From Thiotrichaceae bacterium (GTDB taxonomy: Bacteria > Pseudomonadota > Gammaproteobacteria > Thiotrichales > Thiotrichaceae): DNA of 64,000 bases. The stretch lies in assembly GCA_026989335.1 (NCBI GenBank), contig JALSJN010000022.1, positions 1 to 64,000 of the forward strand, read 5' to 3'. The notes beneath the pieces were generated by a model that made no database searches, was not told the origin of the DNA, and saw nothing but the letters and a program-made list of their open reading frames with translations. The position numbers were made by a program, and so were the translations under genes. The number at the start of each line of letters is the position of its first letter. The first letter of the stretch is position 1. This document shows positions 24,548 to 32,888 of this stretch, in pieces.

Positions 24548-25177
24548 ATGAGCGCTTTTTACCAGCAAGCACGTTTTTTACAAAGTGCCACAACGACCAA
24601 AACCTTACCACCTGAAATGGGTTTTGAGGTTGCCTTTTCAGGCCGCTCAAACTCAGGAAAATCCAGCACCTTAAACCGCTTGTGCCAACAAAAAAGCTTA
24701 GCGCGAACCAGTAAAACACCAGGAAGAACACAACTGATTAATTTTTTCGGCCTGCCTGATGATAAATTCTTAGTTGATTTGCCGGGCTACGGTTATGCAA
24801 AAGTCCCTAATAAGGTTAAGTTTGAGTGGCAACGCTTTATTGAATCCTACTTAAGGGATCGCATTACATTACAAGGTTTAGTGATTGTTATGGATATTCG
24901 ACGCCCTATGCTGGACTATGATATCAATATGCTGAAGTGGGCTGAGGCTCACCAACTCCCCGTTCATGTTGTCTTAAATAAGCATGACAAGTTGAAGCAT
25001 GGTCAAGCTAAGTCGGCCTTACTTAAAACTAAACAACAATTAAATGACTACTCCAATAAGTGCAGTGTGCAAATGTTTTCAGCACTAAAAGGGCTAGGTG
25101 TTGAAGATCTTAGCAATCACTTGAACAAATGGCACCAACCGTCTGAGAAATATCTAAAAACATCCAAGACAAAGTAA
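24548..25177 (+). CDS. engB: GTP-binding protein EngB (YihA)
   Basis: Essential small GTPase linked to 50S ribosome assembly and division. The 209-residue product shows G1 GRSNSGKSS, G2 around SKTPGRTQ, G3 DLPGYGYAKV and G4 NKHDKLKHG, with the EngB-specific F-S-G-R-S-N start. The length is normal. It is divergent from the cytochrome c4 gene. In many gammaproteobacteria polA is the next neighbour, often with a small RNA between; here polA is absent and a non-coding region follows. Confidence 0.96.
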   Translation: MSAFYQQARFLQSATTTKTLPPEMGFEVAFSGRSNSGKSSTLNRLCQQKSLARTSKTPGRTQLINFFGLPDDKFLVDLPGYGYAKVPNKVKFEWQRFIESYLRDRITLQGLVIVMDIRRPMLDYDINMLKWAEAHQLPVHVVLNKHDKLKHGQAKSALLKTKQQLNDYSNKCSVQMFSALKGLGVEDLSNHLNKWHQPSEKYLKTSKTK

Positions 25178-25184
25178 ATAAGTA

Positions 25185-25212
25185 TAAAAAAACCCCGCTC
25201 AAAGGCGGGGTT
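25185..25212 (-). terminator. strong intrinsic terminator facing minus strand
   Basis: Stem AACCCCGC (25191-25198) and GCGGGGTT (25205-25212), loop TCAAAG. The T-run exists only on the minus strand (A-run at 25185-25192), so it ends a leftward transcript. The nearest minus-strand gene upstream is the DegS/DegQ-like protease, whose stop is 525 bp away. A separate minus-strand RNA is therefore possible. Confidence 0.75.
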
Positions 25213-25737
25213 AAAAGAACAGGTCTGGATTGGGGACACCAAACCTGTGTCCGCAAGGAAAATAAAGAGCACCGGGCTTAAGTGCTCATAAGTTTTATCT
25301 TCCCATGCTGCGGATGGCCAACAAATGGAACAAGTACCATCTGCTGATAACGCTATAAGACTACAATCCTTCAGTAGTTTCGAGCTAGTACTGATAAAGT
25401 CTTCAGTTGCTAGGATAACTGGCAAATGAATAATCTGCAAGGGAAAAGTACATCAGAGTTTATCCAAAGTAATACTAATGGGTTGAGTAATATTAAAGAG
25501 AGTGTGGATAAGCCTATTGGTTTACTAGAAATCCAATGTTGCCAGAGCGATGAAAACCAAATTACTCCTTCCGTTTAAAGTGCAGAACTCAAACGCACAA
25601 CGCCGACAAAAACACGCCGACACAATCGGAGTAGCCTGTTTGGAAAGACCAAACGATAAGTTCGCTAACGACTCCCTACACTCGCTCTAATAACCGGCTT
25701 ATCCCTTTCAGAAAAAGACCTGAAAGGGATAAGCCCG
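25213..25737 (-). other. non-coding region with several hairpins, candidate sRNA locus
   Basis: No convincing gene lies between engB and the protease. The stretch holds several inverted repeats: GGACAC-N7-GTGTCC near 25234, an ACAGGT/ACCTGT pair enclosing it, GAGCAC-N9-GTGCTC near 25267, GTTTGG-N5-CCAAAC near 25638, and the 16-bp hairpin at 25696-25735. It ends, on the minus strand, in the strong terminator at 25185-25212. Two short overlapping plus-strand frames (34 and 50 codons) exist but are not supported otherwise. In Pseudomonas and E. coli the engB-polA gap carries a small RNA (ErsA, Spot 42), which makes a small RNA here plausible. No similarity to 6S, tmRNA or RNase P RNA was recognised. 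Confidence 0.4.
25696..25735. repeat. perfect 16-bp hairpin at protease 3' end
   Basis: GGCTTATCCCTTTCAG and its exact complement flank an 8-nt loop AAAAAGAC, two bases after the protease stop codon. There is no T-run on either side. It may protect the 3' end of the mRNA or terminate weakly. Confidence 0.6.
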
Positions 25738-26919
25738 CTAAAAGTTCCAAGGATCCTGATAATACTTTTTAGGTGGCTTTGGTTTCATCCGTGTTGGCTC
25801 TATAACTTCCTGCCCTTTGGTATATGATGCAGCATTAACCTCACCAACAGTGGCCACACTTTTTAGCACCAAACCATCCCTCACGTATTCCATATCAACC
25901 TTTGCGCCCATACGCATATTGGCAATCATACTTTTTAAATTTGCACTATTTCTAACCGTTATGCCATTAATGCGTGTAATGACATCACCTTCTTTTATTC
26001 CTGCAAGCTCTGCAGGGGAGCGCATTGCGACACCTGAAATCAATGCTCCTTGACCGTCTTTTAACTTAAATGCTTTAACTAATGCGGGCCTTACATCTTG
26101 AATTTCTATACCCAGTTGACCTCTTTTAACCTCACCATTTTGTACAATTTGGTCTTTAATATTAACCACCATTGATACAGGTATAGCAAAACCGATTCCT
26201 ACGTTACCGCCATTGCTATTACCTAAAATTGCGGTATTTATACCGATTAACTCACCCTTTAAGTTAACTAATGCGCCACCTGAATTCCCTGGATTAATCG
26301 GCGCATCGGTTTGAATAAAATCTTCGTAATGCTCTATGCCTAAGCCTGTTCTACCAAGCGCACTGACAATGCCTGATGACACTGACTGCCCCAAACCATA
26401 GGGATTCCCAATGGCAACCACAAAATCACCGACTCTGACTTTTTTACTATCGGCCATCGGCATTGCCGTCAGGCGCTCGGGTAAGATACGAATCACTGCT
26501 ATATCTGCGCTCGTGTCTATTCCTGTAATCTCTGCATAAAATTGGCGTTGATCGGTCAGCGTTACAATTATTTTACCCGCACCTTCAATAACATGTGCAT
26601 TGGTAACGATATAGCCTATGTCAGCATCAACAACAATCCCCGAGCCAGTGCCTCGTGTTCTTTTTTTCTTTGCTGGAAGCTTTTTGCCAAAAAAATGACG
26701 ATAGACGGGATCTTTTAGATTTGTTCCCTGCAATGCAGCCTCTGTTGTAATATTAACCACGGCTGGCGTTATCTTTTCTAGCATATCTGCTAACGATGGC
26801 AATGGCTTTCCATCCACTGTAAAAGGCAGCTTTGCTTGTGCAGTATTGCCAACGGTGCTAATGCTCACCAGCAAAAGTATCAAAAAGGGGATAAATTTCA
26901 TTTTAAAAAAACTGCTCAT
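25738..26919 (-). CDS. trypsin-like periplasmic serine protease, DegS/DegQ type
   Basis: Envelope protease or stress sensor of the HtrA family. The 393-residue product has a signal sequence (IPFLILLLVSISTVGNTAQA), a trypsin-like domain with His in IVTNAHVIEG, Asp in DTSADIAVIRI and Ser in NPGNSGGALVN, and a single PDZ domain (GALISGVAMRSPAELAG, GDVITRINGITV). One PDZ and this length are DegS-like, while the cleavable-looking signal is more DegQ-like. The tail is unusual, basic and Pro-rich: RMKPKPPKKYYQDPWNF. It is preceded by cbpA on the same strand. Confidence 0.92.
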   Translation of the reverse strand: MSSFFKMKFIPFLILLLVSISTVGNTAQAKLPFTVDGKPLPSLADMLEKITPAVVNITTEAALQGTNLKDPVYRHFFGKKLPAKKKRTRGTGSGIVVDADIGYIVTNAHVIEGAGKIIVTLTDQRQFYAEITGIDTSADIAVIRILPERLTAMPMADSKKVRVGDFVVAIGNPYGLGQSVSSGIVSALGRTGLGIEHYEDFIQTDAPINPGNSGGALVNLKGELIGINTAILGNSNGGNVGIGFAIPVSMVVNIKDQIVQNGEVKRGQLGIEIQDVRPALVKAFKLKDGQGALISGVAMRSPAELAGIKEGDVITRINGITVRNSANLKSMIANMRMGAKVDMEYVRDGLVLKSVATVGEVNAASYTKGQEVIEPTRMKPKPPKKYYQDPWNF

Positions 26920-26985
26920 TTTTTAACCTTGACATCTTTGGGCTTGTGCAAATAGAGGGTTGCAAACTAGTAACCTTTTATAAGC

Positions 26986-27894
26986 CTAACGAGGGCTCCA
27001 GTCAAACTTCTTCTGCATATCTTGATAAAAGGATTTATCTTCATCCGTAGTGGCAGGTGGCGTCGCTATTTGTATTAATACATATTGATCACCTGTTAAT
27101 GATGTCGAGTTACTGGGTAAACCCCTGCCTTTCAACCGCATTTTCCTTCCTGACTCCGCTCCTTCTGGAATTTTTAATTTGATTTTCCCTGCTAAGGTAT
27201 CAATATTTAGACTAGTGCCTAATGCTGCCTCCCAAGGTGCTATTAATAAACTCAATGCTACATTCTTCCCATCTACCTTATAAAGAGGATGCTTTTTAAA
27301 CTGAATTTTCAAATGTATATCAGCCCCGTTGGATCCTTTACCCAAAAGGCGTATTTTTTTTCCTTCCTCAAATCCTTTGGGTATTTTAACTTCAATGGTT
27401 GAACCGCTAGGTAATCGAACTTTCTTTTTACCTCCTGCAAAAATATCTTCTAGGTCAACCCAAAGAATCATGGTTTCAGCAGGCGGTTTACGACGTCGCT
27501 GCTGCTCAAAGCCTCCTTGCTGAAAACCTGCACCGCCGGCTGATCCACCAAACATAGTTTCAAAAAAATCACTAAATCCAGCCCCTCCCCCCGGTTGAGC
27601 TTTCCCACCTTGGGTGAACTGATTAAAGTCAAAGCCACCCTCCCAACCGGGGGGAGGGTTAAAGTTTTGACCATTTTGGTAATTACTTCCTAAGGTATTG
27701 TACTGCGACCTTTTATCCTCGTCACCCAACACTTCATAGGCTTCATTCGCCTCTTTAAAACGCTCTTCTGCATTCGATTCTTTACTAACATCAGGGTGGT
27801 ATTTACGCGCCATTTTACGGTAAGCCTTTTTCAACTCTGATTGGCTGGCATCCCGTTCAACACCTAATATTTTATAGTAATCTTTATAGTCCAT
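26986..27894 (-). CDS. cbpA: DnaJ-family co-chaperone CbpA
   Basis: Hsp40 co-chaperone of 302 residues that stimulates DnaK. The J domain begins [20 protein letters not shown] and has the HPD tripeptide in [10 protein letters not shown] Gly/Phe-rich linker follows (residues about 75-130), then two beta-barrel substrate-binding domains without the zinc-finger Cys repeats, which makes it CbpA-like and not DnaJ. Typical elements [15 protein letters not shown] and [18 protein letters not shown] are present. It stands 67 bp upstream of the DegS/DegQ-like gene and may be cotranscribed with it as an envelope or heat stress unit. Confidence 0.92.
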   Translation of the reverse strand: MDYKDYYKILGVERDASQSELKKAYRKMARKYHPDVSKESNAEERFKEANEAYEVLGDEDKRSQYNTLGSNYQNGQNFNPPPGWEGGFDFNQFTQGGKAQPGGGAGFSDFFETMFGGSAGGAGFQQGGFEQQRRRKPPAETMILWVDLEDIFAGGKKKVRLPSGSTIEVKIPKGFEEGKKIRLLGKGSNGADIHLKIQFKKHPLYKVDGKNVALSLLIAPWEAALGTSLNIDTLAGKIKLKIPEGAESGRKMRLKGRGLPSNSTSLTGDQYVLIQIATPPATTDEDKSFYQDMQKKFDWSPR

Positions 27895-27984
27895 AGCGTT
27901 TTAAAAAATTTCGTTAACAAGTCATGCTAAGATGGTATCGTTCGCATAAAAATCAAGCAGATAACCTAACATTTGAGCGTAAAT

Positions 27985-28359
27985 ATGAATTATTTTTTAA
28001 GTATTGGTTCTCTCTTTGGACTACTTGCCGTCGTCATTGGAGCTTTTGGCGCTCATGGACTTGAAGATAAACTAACAGCACATGCTCTAACACGTTATCA
28101 AACAGGGGTTGAGTACCAATTTTATCATGTGGGTGCACTGCTTATTGTCGGTTTATTAGTTAACCAGTTTACATCAAAAAAATTACTCCTCTCTGGCATG
28201 TTTTTCACTTTAGGAATCATTCTTTTCTCAGGCAGCCTTTATGCTTACGCTTTAACGGGTCTCAAAGCTTTTGGAATGATAACGCCTATTGGGGGGCTTT
28301 TTCTCATGGCAGGGTGGGTGCTGCTTTTAATGTTTGCCATCAGAGAACAGCCAAAATAA
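27985..28359 (+). CDS. DUF423 membrane protein (YgdD type)
   Basis: A 124-residue inner-membrane protein with four hydrophobic segments. The family pattern is clear: AVVIGAFGAHGLEDKLTAHA near the N terminus, RYQTGVEYQFYHVGALL, FSGSLYAYALTG and TPIGGLFLMAGWVLL. Function unknown, although the family is widespread. I use the ATG at 27985; an upstream TTG extends the frame by four codons. It is divergent from cbpA. Confidence 0.9.
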   Translation: MNYFLSIGSLFGLLAVVIGAFGAHGLEDKLTAHALTRYQTGVEYQFYHVGALLIVGLLVNQFTSKKLLLSGMFFTLGIILFSGSLYAYALTGLKAFGMITPIGGLFLMAGWVLLLMFAIREQPK

Positions 28360-28447
28360 AAGAGAAAAAATAGTCCTTTACATAAACATTCTTAATTTTT
28401 TTGAACGAGCATTACACAAATCATTGATTATTAAATATATTATCTAT

Positions 28448-28473
28448 TTGACATAATCATCAGAAACAATTTA
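28448..28473 (+). promoter_or_regulatory. possible promoter with perfect -35
   Basis: TTGACA at 28448-28453 is a perfect -35 hexamer, followed after 16 bp by TTTAAA (4 of 6 to the -10 consensus). It lies in a long intergenic gap, just ahead of a 44-codon hydrophobic reading frame. Confidence 0.35.
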
Positions 28474-28483
28474 AAGTAAACAT

Positions 28484-28618
28484 ATGCTTTCAATTTCTTA
28501 CAAATATATAATTTTTCTTATATTAATTTCCGCTTTTTTCATTACCTTAGAGTTCTTTGAACAGCACAGAACAACTAAGATAATAACGATTCACTATAAG
28601 GAGACAATTTTACGTTAA
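28484..28618 (+). CDS. possible small membrane peptide
   Basis: A 44-codon frame that encodes a single hydrophobic segment (YKYIIFLILISAFFITLEFF) followed by a charged tail (EQHRTTKIITIHYKETILR). It follows a candidate promoter with TTGACA. The ribosome binding site is weak (AAAG). Immediately after it there is a perfect AAGGAG with no standard start codon at the right distance, so the downstream reading may be lost. I am not sure this is a gene; the region is AT-rich and short hydrophobic frames arise easily. Confidence 0.25.
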   Translation: MLSISYKYIIFLILISAFFITLEFFEQHRTTKIITIHYKETILR

Positions 28619-28660
28619 AACCTTATCGACTGATAACTTTAATAATTTTTTTGTAATAAA

Positions 28661-28740
28661 AGACATTGCACGAATCGATGACGAAAGAATATAGCAGTCA
28701 TTTCAGCCATGTTACTCGTCATCCAGGCCGTGCAAGCTCT
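28661..28740. mobile_element. degenerate short MITE relative
   Basis: An 80-bp relic with imperfect ends (AGACATTGCACG and AGAGCTTGCACG on the opposite strand). Internal stretches GATGACGAAAGAA and ATTTCAGCCAT...ACTCGTCA are shared with the full-size MITEs at 1761-1919 and 42103-42260. The middle is deleted and no target duplication is clear. It lies in the 438-bp gap between the DUF423 and hemerythrin-like genes, which otherwise holds only the possible small peptide. Confidence 0.65.
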
Positions 28741-28797
28741 CATTAAATAGATCAGCCAATCAACTATACCCATTCTCTGTTTAGAGCTTTATTTTAT

Positions 28798-29235
28798 CTA
28801 CGCGGCAACTTTCTCATCCAAAGCATCTTCTATCATTGGGTATAATATCGTTGTCTCTGCATTCACTCGGTTCAGCACTAACTCAAAAATATCTTTAGAG
28901 TCTTGCAAGAATTCTTGATGTTTAATTACCCGTAGTTTCTTATTTCTGCACCAACGTCCCAAATATTCATTAAATACTCGTTTGATTTCAATTGAGCCAG
29001 AAAAAAAGTCATTACTTGTATTTCTAATTTGACTATCGTGGTGATTCAATAAATGACCGTAAACATCCTTCTCTTCTAAATACAAATGATGGGTTACTTG
29101 CTCAGCGTAATCCAAAAAAAGATCACAGGTTACCTGAGTATTACACATTTCTTTGTTTGAAATTAAATACTCAAGCACCCTTGACAGTTCTTTAATTTTC
29201 AAATTTTGGGTCTTTAATTCTGGAATTTTAGTCAT
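28798..29235 (-). CDS. hemerythrin-like (HHE) protein
   Basis: A 145-residue helical protein with part of the hemerythrin/HHE metal-ligand pattern: QVTHHLYLEEKDVY (His 49-50, Glu 54-55), KHQEFLQD (His 106) and NAETTILYPMIE (Glu 127). The usual first histidine near residue 15 is not seen, so the di-iron site may be incomplete or differently built. Members bind oxygen, nitric oxide or sense redox state. No signal peptide. It is expressed alone, with the terminator at 29393-29424 upstream separating it from the metallopeptidase gene. Confidence 0.6.
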   Translation of the reverse strand: MTKIPELKTQNLKIKELSRVLEYLISNKEMCNTQVTCDLFLDYAEQVTHHLYLEEKDVYGHLLNHHDSQIRNTSNDFFSGSIEIKRVFNEYLGRWCRNKKLRVIKHQEFLQDSKDIFELVLNRVNAETTILYPMIEDALDEKVAA

Positions 29236-29392
29236 TGGAATCGCCTCTGTAAGTTATTTTTATAGGATTTTTAGCAAGCAGGTTGCACAAAGCTGAATAC
29301 TTTATTTTTTTCGTGCATTGCTCTTTATCTATACTCTTAGCTTAGTTTGTATTGATCAACAGTCAAGGCTATCAAAATATTTTCTGATAATA

Positions 29393-29424
29393 AAAAAAGC
29401 CTATTCAAATAAATAGGCTTTTTT
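29393..29424. terminator. bidirectional intrinsic terminator
   Basis: AAAAAAGCCTATT and AATAGGCTTTTTT form a 13-bp stem with a 6-nt loop, giving T-runs on both strands. On the minus strand it lies 24 bp past the stop of the metallopeptidase gene, so it mainly ends that transcript. Confidence 0.9.
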
Positions 29425-29447
29425 ATTGGTACCAAACGGGTAGAAAG

Positions 29448-30329
29448 CTAATTAAACGTATTACAATCTTTCAGCAAGCCACTTTTAACACCTCGAGAGA
29501 ACCACTCAACACGTTGCTTCGAGCTACCATGAGTAAAAGTATGTGGTATCGCAAAGCCTTGTGCTTGCTTTTGCAAACGATCATCGCCGATTGAGGCAGC
29601 TGCGGTTAATGCCTCCTCTAAGTCACCTGCTTCTAATATTTTAAACTTCTTTTGCGCATGATTGGTCCATACACCCGCATAACAATCTGCCTGTAACTCA
29701 ACCATCACCTGCAACTTATTATCATCATTTCCGCGAACTTGTTGTTTAGCACGTTGCACTTTATCCAATGTACCTTCCATGTTCTGAATATGATGACCTA
29801 CTTCATGTGCTAAAACATAGGCTTGAGCGAAATCACCACCGGCACCATGCTTTCTTTTCAACTCATCAAAGAAGCTTAAATCCACATACACTTTTTGATC
29901 AGATGGGCAATAAAACGGCCCCATTCCTGCGCTCGCTGGACCACAACCGCTTCGCGTTCCGCCTCTATAAAGTACCAGCTTAGCTTCTGGGTAGCGCTCA
30001 CCCGCTTGGGCAAACACATTACCCCAAACAGTCTCAGTATCGGCCATCACAGTTTTAATAAAAGCCGCTTGCTCGTCATCAGCCGCTTCACTCACAGGCT
30101 TTGAGCTACCCCCGCCACCCATTAATGATGGCATAAAGAAATACGCCGCAGCGCCGACACCGACGACCGCCATGCCTAATTTAGAGCGTAATAAAGGTTT
30201 TACTAAGGGCCATAAAAACATCAAAGTACCGATAGAGGGTAAACCACGTCCACCACCACCGCCTAACCTGCCGCTGCTTGATCGTCTATCTTCAACATTC
30301 CTACTTTGCTTTCTATCACGCCACTTCAT
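29448..30329 (-). CDS. neutral zinc metallopeptidase, YpfJ/KPN_02809 family
   Basis: Membrane-anchored putative zinc peptidase of about 293 residues. A basic, Gly-rich N terminus (MKWRDRKQSRNVEDRRSS, then GRLGGGGGRGLP) precedes one membrane segment (LGMAVVGVGAAAYFFMPSL). The peptidase part has GCGPASAGMGPFYCPSDQKV and the zinc motif in AHEVGHHIQ. I place the start at 30329 because AAGGAAG precedes it; the open frame extends 30 codons further upstream into miaB. The substrate is unknown. It follows miaB closely on the same strand. Confidence 0.88.
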   Translation of the reverse strand: MKWRDRKQSRNVEDRRSSSGRLGGGGGRGLPSIGTLMFLWPLVKPLLRSKLGMAVVGVGAAAYFFMPSLMGGGGSSKPVSEAADDEQAAFIKTVMADTETVWGNVFAQAGERYPEAKLVLYRGGTRSGCGPASAGMGPFYCPSDQKVYVDLSFFDELKRKHGAGGDFAQAYVLAHEVGHHIQNMEGTLDKVQRAKQQVRGNDDNKLQVMVELQADCYAGVWTNHAQKKFKILEAGDLEEALTAAASIGDDRLQKQAQGFAIPHTFTHGSSKQRVEWFSRGVKSGLLKDCNTFN

Positions 30330-30348
30330 AGTTTTCTTCCTTATGTTG

Positions 30349-31674
30349 CTATTTAACCATTTTACCACGTAAAGAATTGGGTTGCGCCTCGCTAATTTCA
30401 ACCTTTGCAAAATCCCCAATCAGTGATGGATCACCATCAAAGTTTACAATACGGTTATTTTCGGTGCGACCTGCCATTTGCTTAGGGTCTTTCTTTGAGG
30501 CTCGCTCCACTAAAACAGTGACTTCCGTACCCACCATCTTTTGACTGATTTCTTGCTCCATTTCGGTGATACGTTGTTGCAGACGAAATAAGCGAGTTTT
30601 CTTTATTGCCATTGGCACATCGTCTTCAAATGATGCGGCGGGTGTACCCGGCCTAGCACTGTAAATAAAACTAAAGCTTTTATCAAAGCCAATTTCTTCA
30701 ATTAAGTTCATGGTGTCTTCGTAGTCTTTATCCGTCTCCCCTGGGAAACCAATAATAAAATCGGACGACAAACTAATATCAGGGCGAATTTCACGTAGTT
30801 TACGAATTTTTTGTTTATATTCAATCGCCATATGACCGCGTTTCATAGCAGCTAAAATACGATCCGAACCACTTTGCACAGGTAGATGCAGGTGATTAAC
30901 TAACTCTGGCACCTCAGCATAAGCTTGAATTAAACTATCACTAAATTCAACAGGGTGTGAGGTGGTATAACGAATACGGTCAATACCATCAACTGCTGCC
31001 ACATAATGAATCAACATCGCTAAATCTGCAATATCACCATTGTGCATCTCGCCACGAAAGGCATTAACATTTTGTCCTAGCAAATTAATTTCACGCACGC
31101 CCTGCTCGGCTAACTTAGCCACCTCTGCAATCACATCATCAAAAGGGCGCGAAATTTCAGTGCCACGGGTGTATGGCACTACACAAAAGGTACAATACTT
31201 ACTACAACCCTCCATGATGGATACGAACGCACTCACCCCTTCTGCAACAGGTTCTGGTAGGCGATCAAACTTCTCGATTTCAGGGAATGACGTATCGATA
31301 ACAAATTTCTTAGTTTGTTTTGCCTCTGCAACCAACTCAGGCAAGCGATGTAAGGTTTGTGGCCCAAAAATCACATCAACCACGGGTGCTCGTTTCTGTA
31401 GTGCCTCTCCTTCTTGGCTCGCTACGCAACCACCTACGCCAATAATCACATTGGGGTTTTTCTCTTTAATCTTGCGCCAGCGCCCCAGTTGATGAAAAAC
31501 TTTCTCTTGCGCCTTTTCACGTATTGAACAGGTATTGAGCAACAACACATCAGCTTCATCCGCATTATCCGTTAATTCAAGACCATCAGATTCTTTTAGC
31601 ACATCCAGCATTTTAGCTGAATCATACTCATTCATTTGGCAACCGTGGGTTTGTATAAAAATCTTTCCAGACAT
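30349..31674 (-). CDS. miaB: tRNA methylthiotransferase MiaB
   Basis: Radical SAM enzyme that adds a methylthio group to i6A at position 37 of tRNAs reading U-starting codons. The 441-residue product contains the N-terminal UPF0004 domain ([27 protein letters not shown] with the auxiliary cluster cysteines), the radical SAM triad in [17 protein letters not shown], and a C-terminal TRAM domain ([16 protein letters not shown]). Length and order match E. coli MiaB. In many gammaproteobacteria miaB precedes phoH-like and ybeY genes; here it precedes a metallopeptidase gene. Confidence 0.97.
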   Translation of the reverse strand: MSGKIFIQTHGCQMNEYDSAKMLDVLKESDGLELTDNADEADVLLLNTCSIREKAQEKVFHQLGRWRKIKEKNPNVIIGVGGCVASQEGEALQKRAPVVDVIFGPQTLHRLPELVAEAKQTKKFVIDTSFPEIEKFDRLPEPVAEGVSAFVSIMEGCSKYCTFCVVPYTRGTEISRPFDDVIAEVAKLAEQGVREINLLGQNVNAFRGEMHNGDIADLAMLIHYVAAVDGIDRIRYTTSHPVEFSDSLIQAYAEVPELVNHLHLPVQSGSDRILAAMKRGHMAIEYKQKIRKLREIRPDISLSSDFIIGFPGETDKDYEDTMNLIEEIGFDKSFSFIYSARPGTPAASFEDDVPMAIKKTRLFRLQQRITEMEQEISQKMVGTEVTVLVERASKKDPKQMAGRTENNRIVNFDGDPSLIGDFAKVEISEAQPNSLRGKMVK

Positions 31675-31925
31675 AAACAGTTATCTTAAGGGTTAAAATA
31701 GTAAGTTCATTATCCGCGATGTTACACTTGTTGTCATTAAAACCTTATGAAGTTGATTGAACCTGCGACTTAGGATCCTGCTCTTTATCTTATTAATAGC
31801 ATTTTTGTACGCTGAGTGCACAGAGGTTACGCGAAGACCACAAAGATTTTTTTTCATTCATACTCCATAGCCTCTCATGGTAATTGTTTTTCTTTCATCA
31901 ACCTACCAGCAAAACTTGAACTTAT

Positions 31926-31954
31926 TTGATAGCCGATCTAAGTTAGGCTACAAT
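31926..31954 (+). promoter_or_regulatory. sigma-70 type promoter with inverted repeat
   Basis: TTGATA (31926-31931), a 17-bp spacer and TACAAT (31949-31954) form a strong sigma-70 match, 59 bp ahead of the SH3 gene. TAGCC and GGCTA flank the spacer as an inverted repeat that could be an operator. A leader hairpin (CACTC...GAGTG, about 31962-31981) follows. The remaining part of the 338-bp gap after miaB contains a decayed CACGAAG-type repeat near 31808-31850 and nothing else I recognise. Confidence 0.65.
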
Positions 31955-32012
31955 GTCAATACACTCTCTTAAAAGTGAGTGATTTTCATACAAATAATCA
32001 TGGGGGATTATT

Positions 32013-32840
32013 ATGAGAAAAACACTAATAACAACATTCTCAGTTTTAGCACTACTGCTTAGTACGACTGCATTAACAACGGCTTATGCAGACAAAAAAA
32101 TAACAATTTTTAAAGTCAACCATCTTACAAAGAAACAAAAGCTAAAGCTTCGTGCTTACCCAAGCCCTAAATCTCGCATTAAAGTTTCTTTGCCTTACAA
32201 TGCTAAAGATATTGTTGAAACAGGTAAAAAGAAAAAAGTAGGACGAACCATTTGGCGACAAGTTAACTGGAATAAGCAACAAGGATGGGTAGAATCTCAA
32301 TACTTAAAAAAGACAGGTGTGCTAGTTAAGAAAAGCAATCCTCCTACTAGTAGGACTACTAGCTCTAGCTCCTCACGCAACGTTATAAAACGAGCAAAAG
32401 TCATTAACATGCCCGTTACACGCCCAGAAGATAAACCACTGCAATTTGGCGGAGATCGCTATGATCAACCCGTAAAAATGAGTGCTTCAGATATTAAAGT
32501 CGCCTATTCCGAGCGAGGTACTAAAGCAAAAAGAATATATAAATGCGAAGGTAATAAACCAAAAACCTGGAATATCACGATGGATGTAACTAACGGCAAT
32601 ATGCGTTTAGACTTACCCAACCGCTCTTCTTTTTATATGCCCATTAATTACCACGAATGGGAAAGCAAAAGTAAATTGAGAATGAATCTAGGTGGTGATA
32701 AAGGCCGTAACATGGTAGATGTAAACTTAGAAAAAACCAATAGTTGCCGCAATGATGGTTCATCAAAAACCTTTGCTTATGAAGTTAATGCGACGATCAA
32801 TAAGAACTTCTTCTTTGGCTGTTGCAATCTCGCTAAATAA
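32013..32840 (+). CDS. secreted SH3-domain protein
   Basis: Exported 275-residue protein: signal peptide (LITTFSVLALLLSTTALTTAYA), a bacterial SH3 domain (KLKLRAYPSPKSRIKVSLPY to QQGWVESQYLKK), a Ser/Thr-rich linker (TSRTTSSSSSRN) and a C-terminal domain of about 150 residues that I do not recognise. That domain has four Cys (YKCEGNK, NSCRND, FGCCNL), possibly two disulfides, and a beta-rich look. SH3b domains often bind peptidoglycan, so a periplasmic wall-associated role is plausible. A good promoter and GGGGATTATT ribosome binding region precede it. Confidence 0.75.
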   Translation: MRKTLITTFSVLALLLSTTALTTAYADKKITIFKVNHLTKKQKLKLRAYPSPKSRIKVSLPYNAKDIVETGKKKKVGRTIWRQVNWNKQQGWVESQYLKKTGVLVKKSNPPTSRTTSSSSSRNVIKRAKVINMPVTRPEDKPLQFGGDRYDQPVKMSASDIKVAYSERGTKAKRIYKCEGNKPKTWNITMDVTNGNMRLDLPNRSSFYMPINYHEWESKSKLRMNLGGDKGRNMVDVNLEKTNSCRNDGSSKTFAYEVNATINKNFFFGCCNLAK

Positions 32841-32843
32841 TTT

Positions 32844-32874
32844 AACAACCTCAAAATCTCACTCTGAGGTTGTT
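32844..32874. terminator. hairpin between convergent genes
   Basis: AACAACCTCA and TGAGGTTGTT form a 10-bp stem with an 11-nt loop in the 48-bp gap between the SH3 gene and tamB. There is no clear T-run. It could serve both transcripts. Confidence 0.55.
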
Positions 32875-32888
32875 AGTAGAAACGCCTA

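Noticed and set aside
25117-25440. A 107-codon minus-strand frame after engB
   Set aside because: It starts with TTG without a ribosome binding site, passes through a strong terminator stem and then reads antisense to engB. Composition does not suggest a protein.
25690-25720. Sequence AACCGGCTTATC resembling the 3' end of RNase P RNA
   Set aside because: No GAGGAAAGTCC core or other RNase P landmarks are present within reach on either strand, so the match is chance.
25178-25737. Possible 6S RNA or tmRNA in the engB-protease gap
   Set aside because: No closing stem of the 6S type and no tag-peptide frame or tRNA-like end for tmRNA could be found.
28599-28660. Short hydrophobic peptide (LKPYRLITLIIFL) after a perfect AAGGAG
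   Set aside because: There is no ATG, GTG or TTG at the right distance, only ACG, and a stop follows after 14 codons. Kept as an observation on a possible gene relic, not as a feature.
31040-31492. 150-codon plus-strand frame opposite miaB
   Set aside because: Antisense to the radical SAM core of miaB, with no ribosome binding site.
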